Origin: Brachypterus glaber
Lineage: Eukaryota; Arthropoda; Insecta; Coleoptera; Kateretidae
Assembly: GCA_958510825.1 (NCBI GenBank)
Contig: OY294044.1
Coordinates: 40,081,791-40,145,790, forward strand
Direction: 5' to 3'
DNA: 64,000 nt
Below, in pieces: positions 11,648 to 22,861 of this stretch. Under the pieces are notes generated by a model. It saw only the letters and a program-made list of their open reading frames with translations. It had not been told where the DNA came from and did not search any database. Within the stretch, counting starts at the first letter, position 1. Each line of letters begins with the position of its first letter. Both the position numbers and the translations under genes were made by a program.

Positions 11648-13110
11648 TCACGGTTCACCTGGGCGATTTTAAATAAAAATTTCGTGGATCCCTACATTTT
11701 TTGGACTAAAACATAACTGATGACATCAGATATCAATTCCCATTTGAAAGAAAATCGTAAAAGATACACTTTTTTAGACAGATAAAAAAACGTTTTTTTG
11801 AGTAATAAGGTGTGTCAAAAAATCGCGATTTTCAAAATCAAAAACGCTCTCTAGCTTAAAAGTTGTTCCTTAGTAAAAAACAGTGGACACTTAAAAATGA
11901 GCCAAATCGATAAATGTTTAGAGGTAGCTCAAAGCACTCAAACTTAAAAAAATCGGTACCTGTTTTTCGGATAAAAACTGATACCGATAAAAATTGAGGA
12001 AATTTTGCAGGGTTTCTTTGGTAATATTTAGAAACAATACTAAATGTAAGAACTAAAACAATTATATCCCCCCCTCCCCTTAAGTTAGAACATGAAAAAA
12101 TCGCCAATTATTCGAAGATTTCGTGAAAATTTAATTTTTGCAAGTTTTTAAAAGTGCATAAAAAATTATTTTAAATAAAAAATCTGCAAAATTATATATT
12201 AGTATATAAGCATATATACATGTTAACCTACATGACTATAGAGAAAACATACTTTTTTTCCTCAAGTTGAGTAAAAAAAATTAATTTCGATTAGAAACCG
12301 GGTGGATTTTCTGTTTTTTTGCCTAAAACTTTTTTCGGTGTACTTTTTTTTGATTTTTTGGTTGGAATACATTTTTATATAAAAATACACAAAAAAGTTT
12401 CTGTGGTTTAACATCGCAGGTTTAACCGTTTTAAAGATGCATTTAAAAGTAAATTATTACGCATGAAGAACCAAAAATAAAAAAATTAAAAAATATAAAA
12501 CAAAAAACAAATATTTTAGTAATGAGTGGTTATTTAACATTAAAAACATAGAAAAAGTTTATATGCACCCTGGTCAAAAAATTATTCCTAAGTATGTCCT
12601 TTTAAATATGCCCATTTGCAATAAATTTTCGCAAAATCTTCAAATAATTGGCGATTTTTTTTATGTTCTAACTTAAGGGAAGGGGAAATATAATTTTTTT
12701 AGTTTTCTCACAATTAATATTATTTCTAAATATTACCAAAGAAACCCTCCAAAATTTCCTTAATTTTATATACAATCACTTTTTATCCGAAAAGCAGGTA
12801 CCGATATTTTTTAAAGTTTGAGTGCTTTGAGCTACCTCTGAACATTAATCGATTTGGCTCATTTTTGAGTGGCCACAGTTTTTTACTAAGAAGCAACTTT
12901 TGAGCCAGAGACCGTTTTCGATTTCGCAAATCGGAATTTTTTGACACACCCTATTACTCAAAAAACGTTTTTTATCTTTCTAAAAAAAGTGTATCTTTTA
13001 CGATTTTCTTTCAAATGGAAATTGATTTTTTATGTCATCAGGTATGTTTTAGTCTAAAAAATGTAGGGGTCCACGAAATTTTTATTTAAAATCGCCGAAG
13101 TGAACCGTGA
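11648..13110. mobile_element. 1.46-kb foldback element inside gypsy pol, TA target duplication
   Basis: The termini are TCACGGTTCACCTGGGCG at the left and the near-perfect inverse complement (cgccgaagtgaaccgtga) at the right, flanked by TA (11646-11647 and 13111-13112). The arms match over about 470 bp each around a spacer of about 520 bp. There is no coding capacity. A second copy of the same family, itself interrupted, is at 25022-28874, and comparing the two gives clean pre-insertion sequence. Confidence 0.92.
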
Positions 13111-13169
13111 TATATTTCAAAATTAAATTTTTTAACTTATGCTCATGCTCATTTTGCGGATTATTTAAT

Positions 13170-14033
13170 TTAAGTTGTTCTAAAATTTTCATCCTCCTTA
13201 GTAATTGCTCCAACTCCTAACTCCAGGTCTGGACACTCCTCCTCCTCATCTGCCTCGAAGATAATACCTAATACCGATTTGTTAAAAATAAATTTCGGTT
13301 TACTATTTATATTCATTATTCGTACGGGAATTATTTGATTATTATGACAAATACTTCTAGCTACAAAAACACCGTATGTTATTGAATCATTTCCTTCAAC
13401 GACTATACTTTTACTTTTAATATTTTCATAGCCTTTATTAATAGCGTAAATTACAATTTCGCTCCTTGCTGGAATCTCTACATCGCCAATAACTCGAATC
13501 ACGTTTTTCTTCTTATTACTTTGACTTTGACTTTTATTTTGACTTTGACTTTTATTTTGACTTTGACTTTCACTTTTCTCTTGAACGCGTTTTTCTAAAA
13601 CTACCTTTTCATTACTTTCCACCGACTTTTCCACTTTTTTCTCAATAGGCCTATTAATCTCATCAACTTTTCCTTTCTTTTTCTTTTTCTTCGACTTTTT
13701 ACTAACCACTTCTTTTACTTTCCCCTTATCCTCGCATTTTTTAGTATTTTCGAAGATTTTATTATTTAAATTAAGGTCCGGATTACTATCCGAATTATTT
13801 TTAATAATAATTTCACTTACTAACTCGGAATCTAGATCCTTGATTCCTTGACAACAACCTTGCGGGGTTACTGTGCTTTCAGCTTTAAAATTATCAAATT
13901 TGTAGCTTAATTTTTTAATATTCTCTTCGAGCACTAAAATTTGCTTTTTTATTACCTCTAACTCGTCCTCTTGCTCTAATTGTAACATATTATCTTTGAA
14001 AAAATCAATTTTTTCACCTTCAATAGTACTCAT
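13170..14033 (-). CDS. Gypsy pol linker between protease and RT
   Basis: A 287-residue frame between the aspartic protease and the RT fingers. It begins with an acidic coiled-coil-like segment (about residues 15-45). A Lys/Ser-rich region with three repeats of QSQNKS (about 155-172) follows, then a more conserved C-terminal part with IPARSEIVIYAI, FVARSICHN and IPVRIMN. The C-terminal part resembles the segment preceding RT in many gypsy polyproteins. The start overlaps the protease stop by four bases (14030-14033), so a frameshift or translational coupling would be needed. No enzymatic motif is visible. The rest of pol is cut off by the foldback at 13110. Confidence 0.65.
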   Translation of the reverse strand: MSTIEGEKIDFFKDNMLQLEQEDELEVIKKQILVLEENIKKLSYKFDNFKAESTVTPQGCCQGIKDLDSELVSEIIIKNNSDSNPDLNLNNKIFENTKKCEDKGKVKEVVSKKSKKKKKKGKVDEINRPIEKKVEKSVESNEKVVLEKRVQEKSESQSQNKSQSQNKSQSQSNKKKNVIRVIGDVEIPARSEIVIYAINKGYENIKSKSIVVEGNDSITYGVFVARSICHNNQIIPVRIMNINSKPKFIFNKSVLGIIFEADEEEECPDLELGVGAITKEDENFRTT

Positions 14034-14395
14034 AATAACTTTTTGTTTCTATTAATAATTCCCGTGTTTCCCATTTTTCTTCTTTCTTCGTACATTTTAA
14101 TACATTCATTTTCAATAATAAGCGTGTCATTTTCCCAATTCATAATTACTTTATGTTTTTGCATAAAATCTGCCCCTAATATAACATCTGTATTTAACTT
14201 TACATGTGCTACTATAAATTCGTGGAAAAATACCTTTTTATTAATTAAAATAGGTAAAATTACACTACCTAAACAAGGTATATAATTTCCCTGCACATCC
14301 CTTAAATTAATATCTATATTTCTTAAATCGAAGCCCCTCGCAATCTCAGGCTTAATTAGTGTAACAATTGGTCCCGAATCTAATAATGACGACAT
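14030..14395 (-). CDS. Gypsy aspartic protease
   Basis: 121 residues with the retroviral-type protease active site LLDSGP near the start (DSG in place of the usual DTG, as in many gypsy elements) and the flap-to-C-terminal motif ILGADFMQKH near residue 75. It would process the Gag-Pol polyprotein. The frame continues upstream toward the zinc knuckles. An identical copy lies at 16480-16845. Confidence 0.85.
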   Translation of the reverse strand: MSSLLDSGPIVTLIKPEIARGFDLRNIDINLRDVQGNYIPCLGSVILPILINKKVFFHEFIVAHVKLNTDVILGADFMQKHKVIMNWENDTLIIENECIKMYEERRKMGNTGIINRNKKLL

Positions 14396-14409
14396 ATACT
14401 GCCCTCCTA

Positions 14410-14815
14410 TACTAATACTAACTACCGTTCGGGGTTCCTTTACCTGAGAACAATTGTATACACTAGCCCAATCTGTTTTTACATCTCTGCAGCTGGACGC
14501 GGGGGCGCCGCTGCAGCTGCTTGACCGTTTAACTGCACTCTACAGTACCTTGCAATATGACCGTTTTTCTTACATTTATAACATTGTATTTTACTACGAC
14601 TACAATCTTTTGTATGATGGTCATTCTTTTTACAATAATAACAATAAACTTTTTACCTGCAATAACTTAATTACATTTAAAACATTTCATCTCTTTTCTT
14701 GGCTGTTCTTCGATTGCACGGCATTCTTTACCTTTAGTAAATCGCTCTATTGTTTCTTCCCTATTAGCGAATAAAATTGCCTCATTAATTGTCTTAGGAT
14801 CAGCTGACATTACCT
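14410..14815 (-). pseudogene. Gypsy Gag nucleocapsid region with CCHC zinc knuckles
   Basis: On the minus strand two CX2CX4HX4C zinc knuckles are readable at about 14545-14650: CYYCKKNDHHTKDC and CYKCKKNGHIARYC. A third possible start of a knuckle (KCFKC) lies just upstream, but a stop codon follows it. These knuckles bind retroelement RNA. The region joins Gag (ending at 14810 through a frameshift in an A run) to the protease. The plus-strand frame here is a shadow. Confidence 0.8.
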
Positions 14816-15489
14816 TTTTTTAATTGGCATCAAAAGTCCGGACAAAAATGTAGCTAATATGTCAGACTCTAATTTTTCTTTAAGAACTTCATTTTTACCA
14901 GCATCGGCGCCATATGTTACCGTTTCGCCAGCGACCAACCTTAAACGTACTAAATAATCACGGCAACTCTCACCAAAGCGCTGTTTACAGGTAGCAAAAT
15001 TATGAATTAATTCGGCTACCGATCTTTCAATTGAGTAATGCTGAATTAATAACTTACTAAAATTATTCCATATTTTTTCGTTTTTTAACTTCTCGTCTAC
15101 CGTTACTAATTGTTTAGCTTGACCCTTTAATTTTAACTTGGAAATAGCAATTTTTTGTTCGTCCGTCCAACCACCCAATATACCGATCTCATTTACATAA
15201 TTTAGAAATTCTTTAACATTACCGGTTCCATCAAAACTTGGCACATCGTCAATATTTGTATTAATTGACACCACTGGATTTGCATTAGCCATATTTACTA
15301 ACGGGGTTTCGTTCGGTTCTATATTAGCCTGATTTTCTGTGAGATTATCACCCTGCGGATATCAGCTGAGTCTGGCATTAATATATTTAAAATATTTTAA
15401 TCGTTATCTCCGAAAGAATCAACATATAAATCACTTAAATCTGTTGAAGAATCGCTATCATTTGTAATTTCAGGTTCTCTATTACTCAT
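14810..15489 (-). pseudogene. Gypsy Gag (capsid region)
   Basis: The main open part is 160 residues (ATG at 15292) with a Gag capsid-like profile: FDGTGNVKEFLNYV near the start, GWTDEQKIAISKLKLKG in the middle, then IWNNFSKLLIQHYS and ELIHNFATCKQRFGESCRDYL, all typical of gypsy capsid domains. An earlier ATG at 15489 begins a short acidic N-terminal piece (MSNREPEITNDSDSS) that stops after about 30 codons, so the N-terminus is broken. The C-terminal end meets an A-run frameshift. Gag forms the virus-like particle of the element. A copy lies at 17260-17939. Confidence 0.85.
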
Positions 15490-15664
15490 AACCTTAACAT
15501 TTTAAGAAAATAAAAAACAAAATAGCGATAATTGCAAAATAAAACAACAACAAAAAAAAATCAACTTTGTCCTAAAATATTATTCTATCATAACCAATGG
15601 TTTACAGGGTATAGTAGCCTATAAATTTTACACAAAACCGAATTTCCACAATTCTGACACCAGA
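15490..15664 (-). promoter_or_regulatory. Gypsy 5' leader with probable primer-binding site
   Basis: Immediately internal to the LTR the minus strand reads TGGTGTCAGAATTGTGG (about 15647-15663), the position and TGG start expected for a tRNA primer-binding site. A short AT-rich leader then runs to the Gag start. The primer tRNA is not identified. The same sequence recurs at 17940-18114. Confidence 0.6.
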
Positions 15665-16470
15665 TGTACTGCCGTGCTTTATTAAAAAATAATTATTTTA
15701 ATTAAGCTCTGCATTATTATATACATTATAAATATTCAGGTTCGTCGGTTCTGTGATCAGTTTTAATATAATAACGTTAATTTAAAATCTTTTATGATAA
15801 AGCATTTTAAAGTACTTAAATTGATTCTTAGTATTATTGGTTCTGGTCAATAAATATACCCTTTGAGACATAGGGTTAGTTTACCTTAATAAATCTTGTT
15901 ACGGCTAGATATAATCTTTTACCTAGAAACTATAACTCTAAAATATATACAGGTTGTTTAGTAAATATTTAATTCTTTAATCTTTCTTAACAGCAGGGGT
16001 GAAAATTAAGTGAAACTAACATTTAAAATATAATAGGATTTATTTTACCGGCGCCACAATTCTTACAATATCAACGGTTCTAACATTTAGATTTTACAAT
16101 GTAAAGATAAGACTTTCTATTCTATTTATCTTAGCAGGTATCATTTTTAACACCATTACTTATTCGTTAAGTTCACTATTTCCAAAACAATTTAAGCTAG
16201 GGTACTTACGAATAAAACTTCTTGGAATTTCAGCCTGCATCTTGTTTTGACTGTCACTACTTTCAATTTAAATTATTTCTTTATTTTTTTAAACCGTGTT
16301 ATTTTCATAACACTATATTTCAGATTTCAATCTAATCTTTGACTCAATCTCACTGACTAAATCTATCTGACTCTCACTATCTGAATCTATCTGACTCTTA
16401 CTCTATATGAATCTATCTGACTATCAAAATAAAATGTAGCTGTATTTATAGGAAGTTTGTAATGCAGCCA
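15665..16470 (-). repeat. Gypsy LTR (copy 1)
   Basis: About 806 bp with TG...CA ends on the minus strand (start tggctgcattac, end ggcagtaca) next to the primer-binding region. It contains a short TCTGACTCTCACTATCTGAATC-type repeat near the promoter end (16320-16420). A copy that appears identical is at 18115-18920. No left-hand (3') LTR is present in the window. Confidence 0.75.
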
Positions 16471-16479
16471 TTAATAAAC

Positions 16480-16845
16480 TCATAATAACTTTTTGTTTCT
16501 ATTAATAATTCCCGTGTTTCCCATTTTTCTTCTTTCTTCGTACATTTTAATACATTCATTTTCAATAATAAGCGTGTCATTTTCCCAATTCATAATTACT
16601 TTATGTTTTTGCATAAAATCTGCCCCTAATATAACATCTGTATTTAACTTTACATGTGCTACTATAAATTCGTGGAAAAATACCTTTTTATTAATTAAAA
16701 TAGGTAAAATTACACTACCTAAACAAGGTATATAATTTCCCTGCACATCCCTTAAATTAATATCTATATTTCTTAAATCGAAGCCCCTCGCAATCTCAGG
16801 CTTAATTAGTGTAACAATTGGTCCCGAATCTAATAATGACGACAT
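16480..16845 (-). CDS. Gypsy aspartic protease, duplicate
   Basis: Identical to 14030-14395, with DSG active site and ILGADFM motif. Here the downstream pol is absent: after the stop the sequence runs into the flank of the first LTR copy, so it is a fragment without RT. Confidence 0.85.
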   Translation of the reverse strand: MSSLLDSGPIVTLIKPEIARGFDLRNIDINLRDVQGNYIPCLGSVILPILINKKVFFHEFIVAHVKLNTDVILGADFMQKHKVIMNWENDTLIIENECIKMYEERRKMGNTGIINRNKKLL

Positions 16846-16859
16846 ATACTGCCCTCCTA

Positions 16860-17265
16860 TACTAATACTAACTACCGTTCGGGGTTCCTTTACCTGAGAA
16901 CAATTGTATACACTAGCCCAATCTGTTTTTACATCTCTGCAGCTGGACGCGGGGGCGCCGCTGCAGCTGCTTGACCGTTTAACTGCACTCTACAGTACCT
17001 TGCAATATGACCGTTTTTCTTACATTTATAACATTGTATTTTACTACGACTACAATCTTTTGTATGATGGTCATTCTTTTTACAATAATAACAATAAACT
17101 TTTTACCTGCAATAACTTAATTACATTTAAAACATTTCATCTCTTTTCTTGGCTGTTCTTCGATTGCACGGCATTCTTTACCTTTAGTAAATCGCTCTAT
17201 TGTTTCTTCCCTATTAGCGAATAAAATTGCCTCATTAATTGTCTTAGGATCAGCTGACATTACCT
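16860..17265 (-). pseudogene. Gypsy Gag zinc-knuckle region, duplicate
   Basis: Identical to 14410-14815, with the same two CCHC knuckles and the same breaks. Confidence 0.8.
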
Positions 17266-17939
17266 TTTTTTAATTGGCATCAAAAGTCCGGACAAAAATG
17301 TAGCTAATATGTCAGACTCTAATTTTTCTTTAAGAACTTCATTTTTACCAGCATCGGCGCCATATGTTACCGTTTCGCCAGCGACCAACCTTAAACGTAC
17401 TAAATAATCACGGCAACTCTCACCAAAGCGCTGTTTACAGGTAGCAAAATTATGAATTAATTCGGCTACCGATCTTTCAATTGAGTAATGCTGAATTAAT
17501 AACTTACTAAAATTATTCCATATTTTTTCGTTTTTTAACTTCTCGTCTACCGTTACTAATTGTTTAGCTTGACCCTTTAATTTTAACTTGGAAATAGCAA
17601 TTTTTTGTTCGTCCGTCCAACCACCCAATATACCGATCTCATTTACATAATTTAGAAATTCTTTAACATTACCGGTTCCATCAAAACTTGGCACATCGTC
17701 AATATTTGTATTAATTGACACCACTGGATTTGCATTAGCCATATTTACTAACGGGGTTTCGTTCGGTTCTATATTAGCCTGATTTTCTGTGAGATTATCA
17801 CCCTGCGGATATCAGCTGAGTCTGGCATTAATATATTTAAAATATTTTAATCGTTATCTCCGAAAGAATCAACATATAAATCACTTAAATCTGTTGAAGA
17901 ATCGCTATCATTTGTAATTTCAGGTTCTCTATTACTCAT
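17260..17939 (-). pseudogene. Gypsy Gag, duplicate
   Basis: Identical to 14810-15489. The 160-residue capsid part starts at ATG 17742, with the broken N-terminal piece starting at 17939. Confidence 0.85.
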
Positions 17940-18114
17940 AACCTTAACATTTTAAGAAAATAAAAAACAAAATAGCGATAATTGCAAAATAAAACAACAA
18001 CAAAAAAAAATCAACTTTGTCCTAAAATATTATTCTATCATAACCAATGGTTTACAGGGTATAGTAGCCTATAAATTTTACACAAAACCGAATTTCCACA
18101 ATTCTGACACCAGA

Positions 18115-18920
18115 TGTACTGCCGTGCTTTATTAAAAAATAATTATTTTAATTAAGCTCTGCATTATTATATACATTATAAATATTCAGGTTCGTCGGTT
18201 CTGTGATCAGTTTTAATATAATAACGTTAATTTAAAATCTTTTATGATAAAGCATTTTAAAGTACTTAAATTGATTCTTAGTATTATTGGTTCTGGTCAA
18301 TAAATATACCCTTTGAGACATAGGGTTAGTTTACCTTAATAAATCTTGTTACGGCTAGATATAATCTTTTACCTAGAAACTATAACTCTAAAATATATAC
18401 AGGTTGTTTAGTAAATATTTAATTCTTTAATCTTTCTTAACAGCAGGGGTGAAAATTAAGTGAAACTAACATTTAAAATATAATAGGATTTATTTTACCG
18501 GCGCCACAATTCTTACAATATCAACGGTTCTAACATTTAGATTTTACAATGTAAAGATAAGACTTTCTATTCTATTTATCTTAGCAGGTATCATTTTTAA
18601 CACCATTACTTATTCGTTAAGTTCACTATTTCCAAAACAATTTAAGCTAGGGTACTTACGAATAAAACTTCTTGGAATTTCAGCCTGCATCTTGTTTTGA
18701 CTGTCACTACTTTCAATTTAAATTATTTCTTTATTTTTTTAAACCGTGTTATTTTCATAACACTATATTTCAGATTTCAATCTAATCTTTGACTCAATCT
18801 CACTGACTAAATCTATCTGACTCTCACTATCTGAATCTATCTGACTCTTACTCTATATGAATCTATCTGACTATCAAAATAAAATGTAGCTGTATTTATA
18901 GGAAGTTTGTAATGCAGCCA
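18115..18920 (-). repeat. Gypsy LTR (copy 2)
   Basis: Same sequence as 15665-16470. To its right lies unrelated DNA (aaaaactataaatc), which is the original upstream flank of the element. Confidence 0.75.
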
Positions 18921-19035
18921 TTAATAAAAAAACTATAAATCTTAAAATCTAACAATTAATTAAAAACTATAAATGTCAAAAAATATATAAATATTATCTG
19001 GACTTTAAGGCGCCTATTTTTATTTCTAGCAATAA

Positions 19036-19332
19036 CTAATGTAAAATATCACACAAGTTACGACCTAGTATTTTAATATCTATTGTCTGAAATAAACATG
19101 GTACCAAAACTGAATCATTAATGTCATCATATAGACAATTTATGATCCAATCAAGTACTATTTCCTTTTTACAAAAACACATAAAATTAACCATGTCACA
19201 TAAATTAACATCCCTATGTTATCTTTCAGACAGCAGACAATTTTTACAATGTCAGCCATCATGGCTAGCAAAACCACCTGCTTTCAAACACCAATCACAA
19301 AAGTACCAACCAGCTCGTAAATTTAACTTCAT
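19036..19332 (-). pseudogene. Cys-rich (zinc-ribbon-like) gene relic, copy 1
   Basis: Read on the minus strand from an ATG at 19332 there are 99 codons, open but for two internal stops (codons 27 and 38) and then a normal end. The residues include YFCDWC, HCKNC and MCFC: paired CX2C motifs like a zinc ribbon or treble clef. The reading frame is far longer and more gene-like in composition than the neighbourhood. The family is not recognised; it may be a remnant of an element-encoded or host protein. A copy with the same two stops lies at 19924-20220. Confidence 0.4.
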
Positions 19333-19923
19333 AGCTATTGGCCAAATATAATTTGTGCTTAAAAACTAGGCAACACCAAGATACACCTTAGCCAATAAGA
19401 ATAGGCCCTTTTAATACTTGTAAAATAAAATCTATTCTTTAAAATTATGTTACTCTTTTGAAAAAACAATATTTTCAGCATTTAGGATTTGTTAGTTATT
19501 ACTTTTTTTTTTTAAACAAATGAATTTAATTCCACTTATTACAGAGTATTTATTAAAGCATATTTTAATAATAAATTTTTGTAAAATATTTTTACTGGTA
19601 CGTTTTTTTTTCAAAGAATTTGAATTATCCATTTCAAAAACGCGCAGTGTATTTAATATTTTCAGCTCCTAAAATGTGGACAGTGGAGCTTGTGGGGACA
19701 TTTTTTTTTAAATAGAAAGGGGAGTCGTGTGATACATCGTTTTAAAGCATAGAAAAATCTCTATTCAATAATATATTTTTATTTTTTTTAGACATTTTTT
19801 TTTGATTGAAATAGGGTTGAAAATGGGTATTAAAATCTAACAATTAATTAAAAACTATAAATGACAAAAAATATATAAATATTATCTGGACTTTAAGGCG
19901 CCTATTTTTATTTCTAGCAATAA

Positions 19924-20220
19924 CTAATGTAAAATATCACACAAGTTACGACCTAGTATTTTAATATCTATTGTCTGAAATAAACATGGTACCAAAACTG
20001 AATCATTAATGTCATCATATAGACAATTTATGATCCAATTAAGTACTATTTCCTTTTTACAAAAACACATAAAATTAACCATGTCACATAAATTAACATC
20101 CCTATGTTATCTTTCAGACAGCAGACAATTTTTACAATGTCAGCCATCATGGCTAGCAAAACCACCTGCTTTCAAACACCAATCACAAAAGTACCAACCA
20201 GCTCGTAAATTTAACTTCAT
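19924..20220 (-). pseudogene. Cys-rich (zinc-ribbon-like) gene relic, copy 2
   Basis: Tandem copy of 19036-19332 with the same paired CX2C motifs and the same internal stops, so the stops predate the duplication. The only coding difference I see is one substitution in the region of codon 63. Confidence 0.4.
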
Positions 20221-20536
20221 AGCTATTGGCCAAATATAATTTGTGCTTAAAAACTAGGCAACACCAAGATACACCTTAGCCAATAAGAATAGGCCCTTTT
20301 AATACTTGTAAAATAAAATCTATTCTTTAAAATTATGTTACTCTTTTGAAAAAACAATATTTTTGGCATTTAGGATTTGTTAGTTATTACTTTTTTTTTA
20401 AACAAATGAATTTAATTCCACTCATTACAGAGTACTTATTAAAGCATATTTTAATAATAAATTTTTGTAAAATATTTTTACTGGTACGTTTTTTTTTCAA
20501 AGAATTTGAATTATCCACTTCAAAAAACGCGCAGTG

Positions 20537-21136
20537 TATTTAATATTTTCAGCTCCTAAAATGTGGACAGTGGAGCTTGTGGGGACATTTTTTTAAATAG
20601 AAAGGGGAGTCGTGTGATACATCGTTTTAAAGCATAGAAAATTCTCTATTCAATAATATATTTTTATTTTTTTAGACATTTTTTTTTGGATTGAAATAGG
20701 GTTGAAAATGGGTATTTTCGTCAAAATTTCTGTAAAAAAATCAAACAATTTCTGAGAAATGAATTATTTCAAGATGAACAAACTTAAATTATACTTTTAA
20801 ACTAATTTTAATGGATATAATTAAAAATTTACAAAAAAAAAAATTTAAAAATTAAAATCTTAAAAAACTGAAAAATTAAAACCTTAAAAAATATGATTCA
20901 AAAGATTAAAAATTTATGGTTAAATATATGATTTTATAAGCTTTAAAACGATGTACCATACGACCCCCTTTCCATTAAAAAAATGTCACCCCATGCCCCG
21001 TCCACATTTTAGGAGCTGAAAATATTAAATATAAGCAAAAGGATAAGTTAAGTTGTCCTATTTAAAAGTTCCAAATTTTAAGTCGATATCTCAACTCGTT
21101 CACAAGTTAAGGGGGGTTACTTTTGGACTTCACTGT
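20537..21136. mobile_element. CAGTGCGGTCC-family foldback MITE, left end missing
   Basis: The left arm starts inside the family (tatttaatattttcagctcc). The right arm is complete, ending acttttggacttcactg before TA at 21137. It shares the internal aaaatgggtattttcgtcaa segment with 5020-5502. A left-arm-only piece also lies at about 19650-19830 because of the 888-bp duplication. No coding capacity. Confidence 0.7.
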
Positions 21137-22199
21137 ATGTTAAAGATTTTGGCTGGCACATGGAGTTAGCTTATAATTGTGATTATAACATTTGGTGCAG
21201 TAGTCAAAAATTTTAAGAAATCTGAAGGAAATGGAAATATACAGGGTGTCTCAACGAAGCCGACTAGGTCGATATACAGGGTGATAAATAACAGGAATGG
21301 CAAAATTTAAGGTGATTCTACATCCAAAAATATAAAAAAAAATCTCCTATTAAGGTTGGTCCGGAAATGAGCCCTACGGGAGCTAAGGCCTTTTAAAATT
21401 TTAATAAAAATAAGGTTTTTAATTAATAACTCTGGTACCCTTTAAGCTAAAGCGACAAGCTTTTGCATGTATACTAGTATTAATAAGGGCAATAAGTTTA
21501 TGTTAATTTATTTTTTTAATTTATCCAGAGGCCTGCCTAGACGGGCAAAATATGTGAGGCTTAACACATTTTTGCCCCAAACTTTTTTATGTGGAGCTTT
21601 TTTGGATTTGTTGTCAAAAATATAGATTTCTTGAGTAAAAATACATAAAAAATGTCATATAGTATAATACAGAAGGAGCAACCATTTAAAAAAATGCAAT
21701 TAAGAGGAAGTAACATTTTGTGCCACCAAAAACGTCACTTTTTAAAAGGCTATTACTCCTTTAATATTAAATTTAGGTGTTTTGGTAAAAAATACTTTTT
21801 TGTTCAGTTTTAAATGAAGAATCGCCCTGCAGCATTAAAATTTTATTGAAAAAACAAACCATAGTAGTACATAAGTATATTCGTACCGATTTATTTTAGT
21901 GAAAAAGTGAACTCAAAATTATGTATTGCATACCAATTTAAAGCTGATATGCCAAAGAAACTGATTTTTAATAAAAAATAGTAAAAACTTGGAAAACTTA
22001 AGCTTAAAAGTAACGTTTATGGTGTTTGTTTACTTTTTAACTTTTTGTGATAATAATTATCTTTTAAAATTCCGTGCTCTAAACATGTGTCGTACATTCA
22101 TATTTTAACCTTTTAAAATATTGTTTTTTTTATTGGACTTTTTCGCTTTATTATATAAGACAAGATATTTTAAAATTATTTAAACCAAAAACTTTAATA

Positions 22200-22861
22200 A
22201 TGTCTAACAGAAGTACAGTTTTAATCGTGCAGCGAAAAGAATGGTAACGGACCTTTCTTCACCTGATACGCCAAATCGTAAATATGTAAGCATTGAAACA
22301 TCTGAAGATAATGAAGAGAAATTATGCGAAACTAAGCAAGTTATAATAGATTTGAGAAACAAACTTGCACACAACCAAATAAGTGCCCTTAATGACAAAA
22401 TTGTACAACTGGAACAGGAACATTCTTCTTTAAAGCTATTAATACAGGATAAAGATAAAACAATTAATAGTTTTATAAATAAAAATTCCAAAACCCTAAT
22501 TCATAGTAGCACACAATATGAATCGGCTAATCACCACATCACCTGTCAAACAGACATAAGCTTCGGCTATAACAACATGTATCCTAACACCGTTGTGAAT
22601 ATTGGCACACAAACTTCACAGAGAAAATTTTTTAAATCGAAGCTAACTCAATGTAATATCACACCAATACTAAAATCAGCAGACTCGAAAAGATCTGAGC
22701 AACTACAGGACAAAGAAAATAATATTGCTAATACAGAACAAACAAATATTGAAAAAAATAAATCAAGCACTCCAGCATTACTAGAAATTGAGGTAATAAG
22801 CGATAAATACCCAAAATTTACTAGTTCAAAACAGAAGGTACTGATTATTGGTGATGACTAA
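22200..22861 (+). pseudogene. CR1-like non-LTR ORF1, N-terminal part
   Basis: An ATG at 22200 starts a short frame that shifts into the main one near 22240. The main frame is about 206 codons. It begins with a region rich in Ser/Pro and charged residues, has a predicted coiled coil (about residues 20-70, heptad-like VIIDLRNKLAH to QDKDKTINSF), then a polar linker. It ends at VLIIGDD before a stop. The last motif is the first strand and nucleophile turn of an SGNH/GDS esterase-like domain, with the expected Ser apparently replaced. The domain continues in the next entry. Confidence 0.6.

Larger units (their letters stand above)
6740..16470 (-). mobile_element. Ty3/gypsy LTR retrotransposon, one LTR, interrupted twice
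   Basis: Read on the minus strand the order is LTR (15665-16470), primer-binding region, gag, zinc knuckles, protease, linker, reverse transcriptase, RNase H, integrase: the Ty3/gypsy order. The 3' end of integrase and the second LTR are missing at the left. Two TA-flanked foldback elements (8039-10816, 11648-13110) sit inside pol, and several stops and frameshifts break the frames. The part from the LTR to the protease is repeated in tandem at 16480-18929. The element is inactive. Confidence 0.9.
16480..18929 (-). repeat. Second copy of a 2450-bp tandem duplication (protease-gag-LTR)
   Basis: Bases from about 14028 to 16478 are repeated directly with an offset of exactly 2450 bases. The copies look identical throughout: the protease, Gag and antisense frames are the same residue for residue. 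The junction joins LTR flank ttaataaa to the protease interior ctcataataac with at most 1 bp of shared sequence. That fits a simple tandem duplication, not a new retrotransposition. It may be very young or an assembly artefact. Confidence 0.9.
18944..20720. repeat. 888-bp tandem duplication
   Basis: The segment starting aaaatctaacaattaatt (about 18944) recurs at about 19832, an offset of 888 bp. The two copies differ by scattered substitutions and small homopolymer indels, so this duplication is older than the gypsy one next door. Each unit contains the Cys-rich gene relic on the minus strand and the left part of a CAGTGCGGTCC-family MITE. Confidence 0.85.

Noticed and set aside
14454..14774. 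106-residue plus-strand frame and its duplicate at 16904-17224
   Set aside because: Antisense of the Gag zinc knuckles, which are on the minus strand.
19121..19351. 76-residue plus-strand frame and its copy at 20009-20239
   Set aside because: Antisense of the Cys-rich relic, whose minus-strand reading has the better motif content despite two stops.
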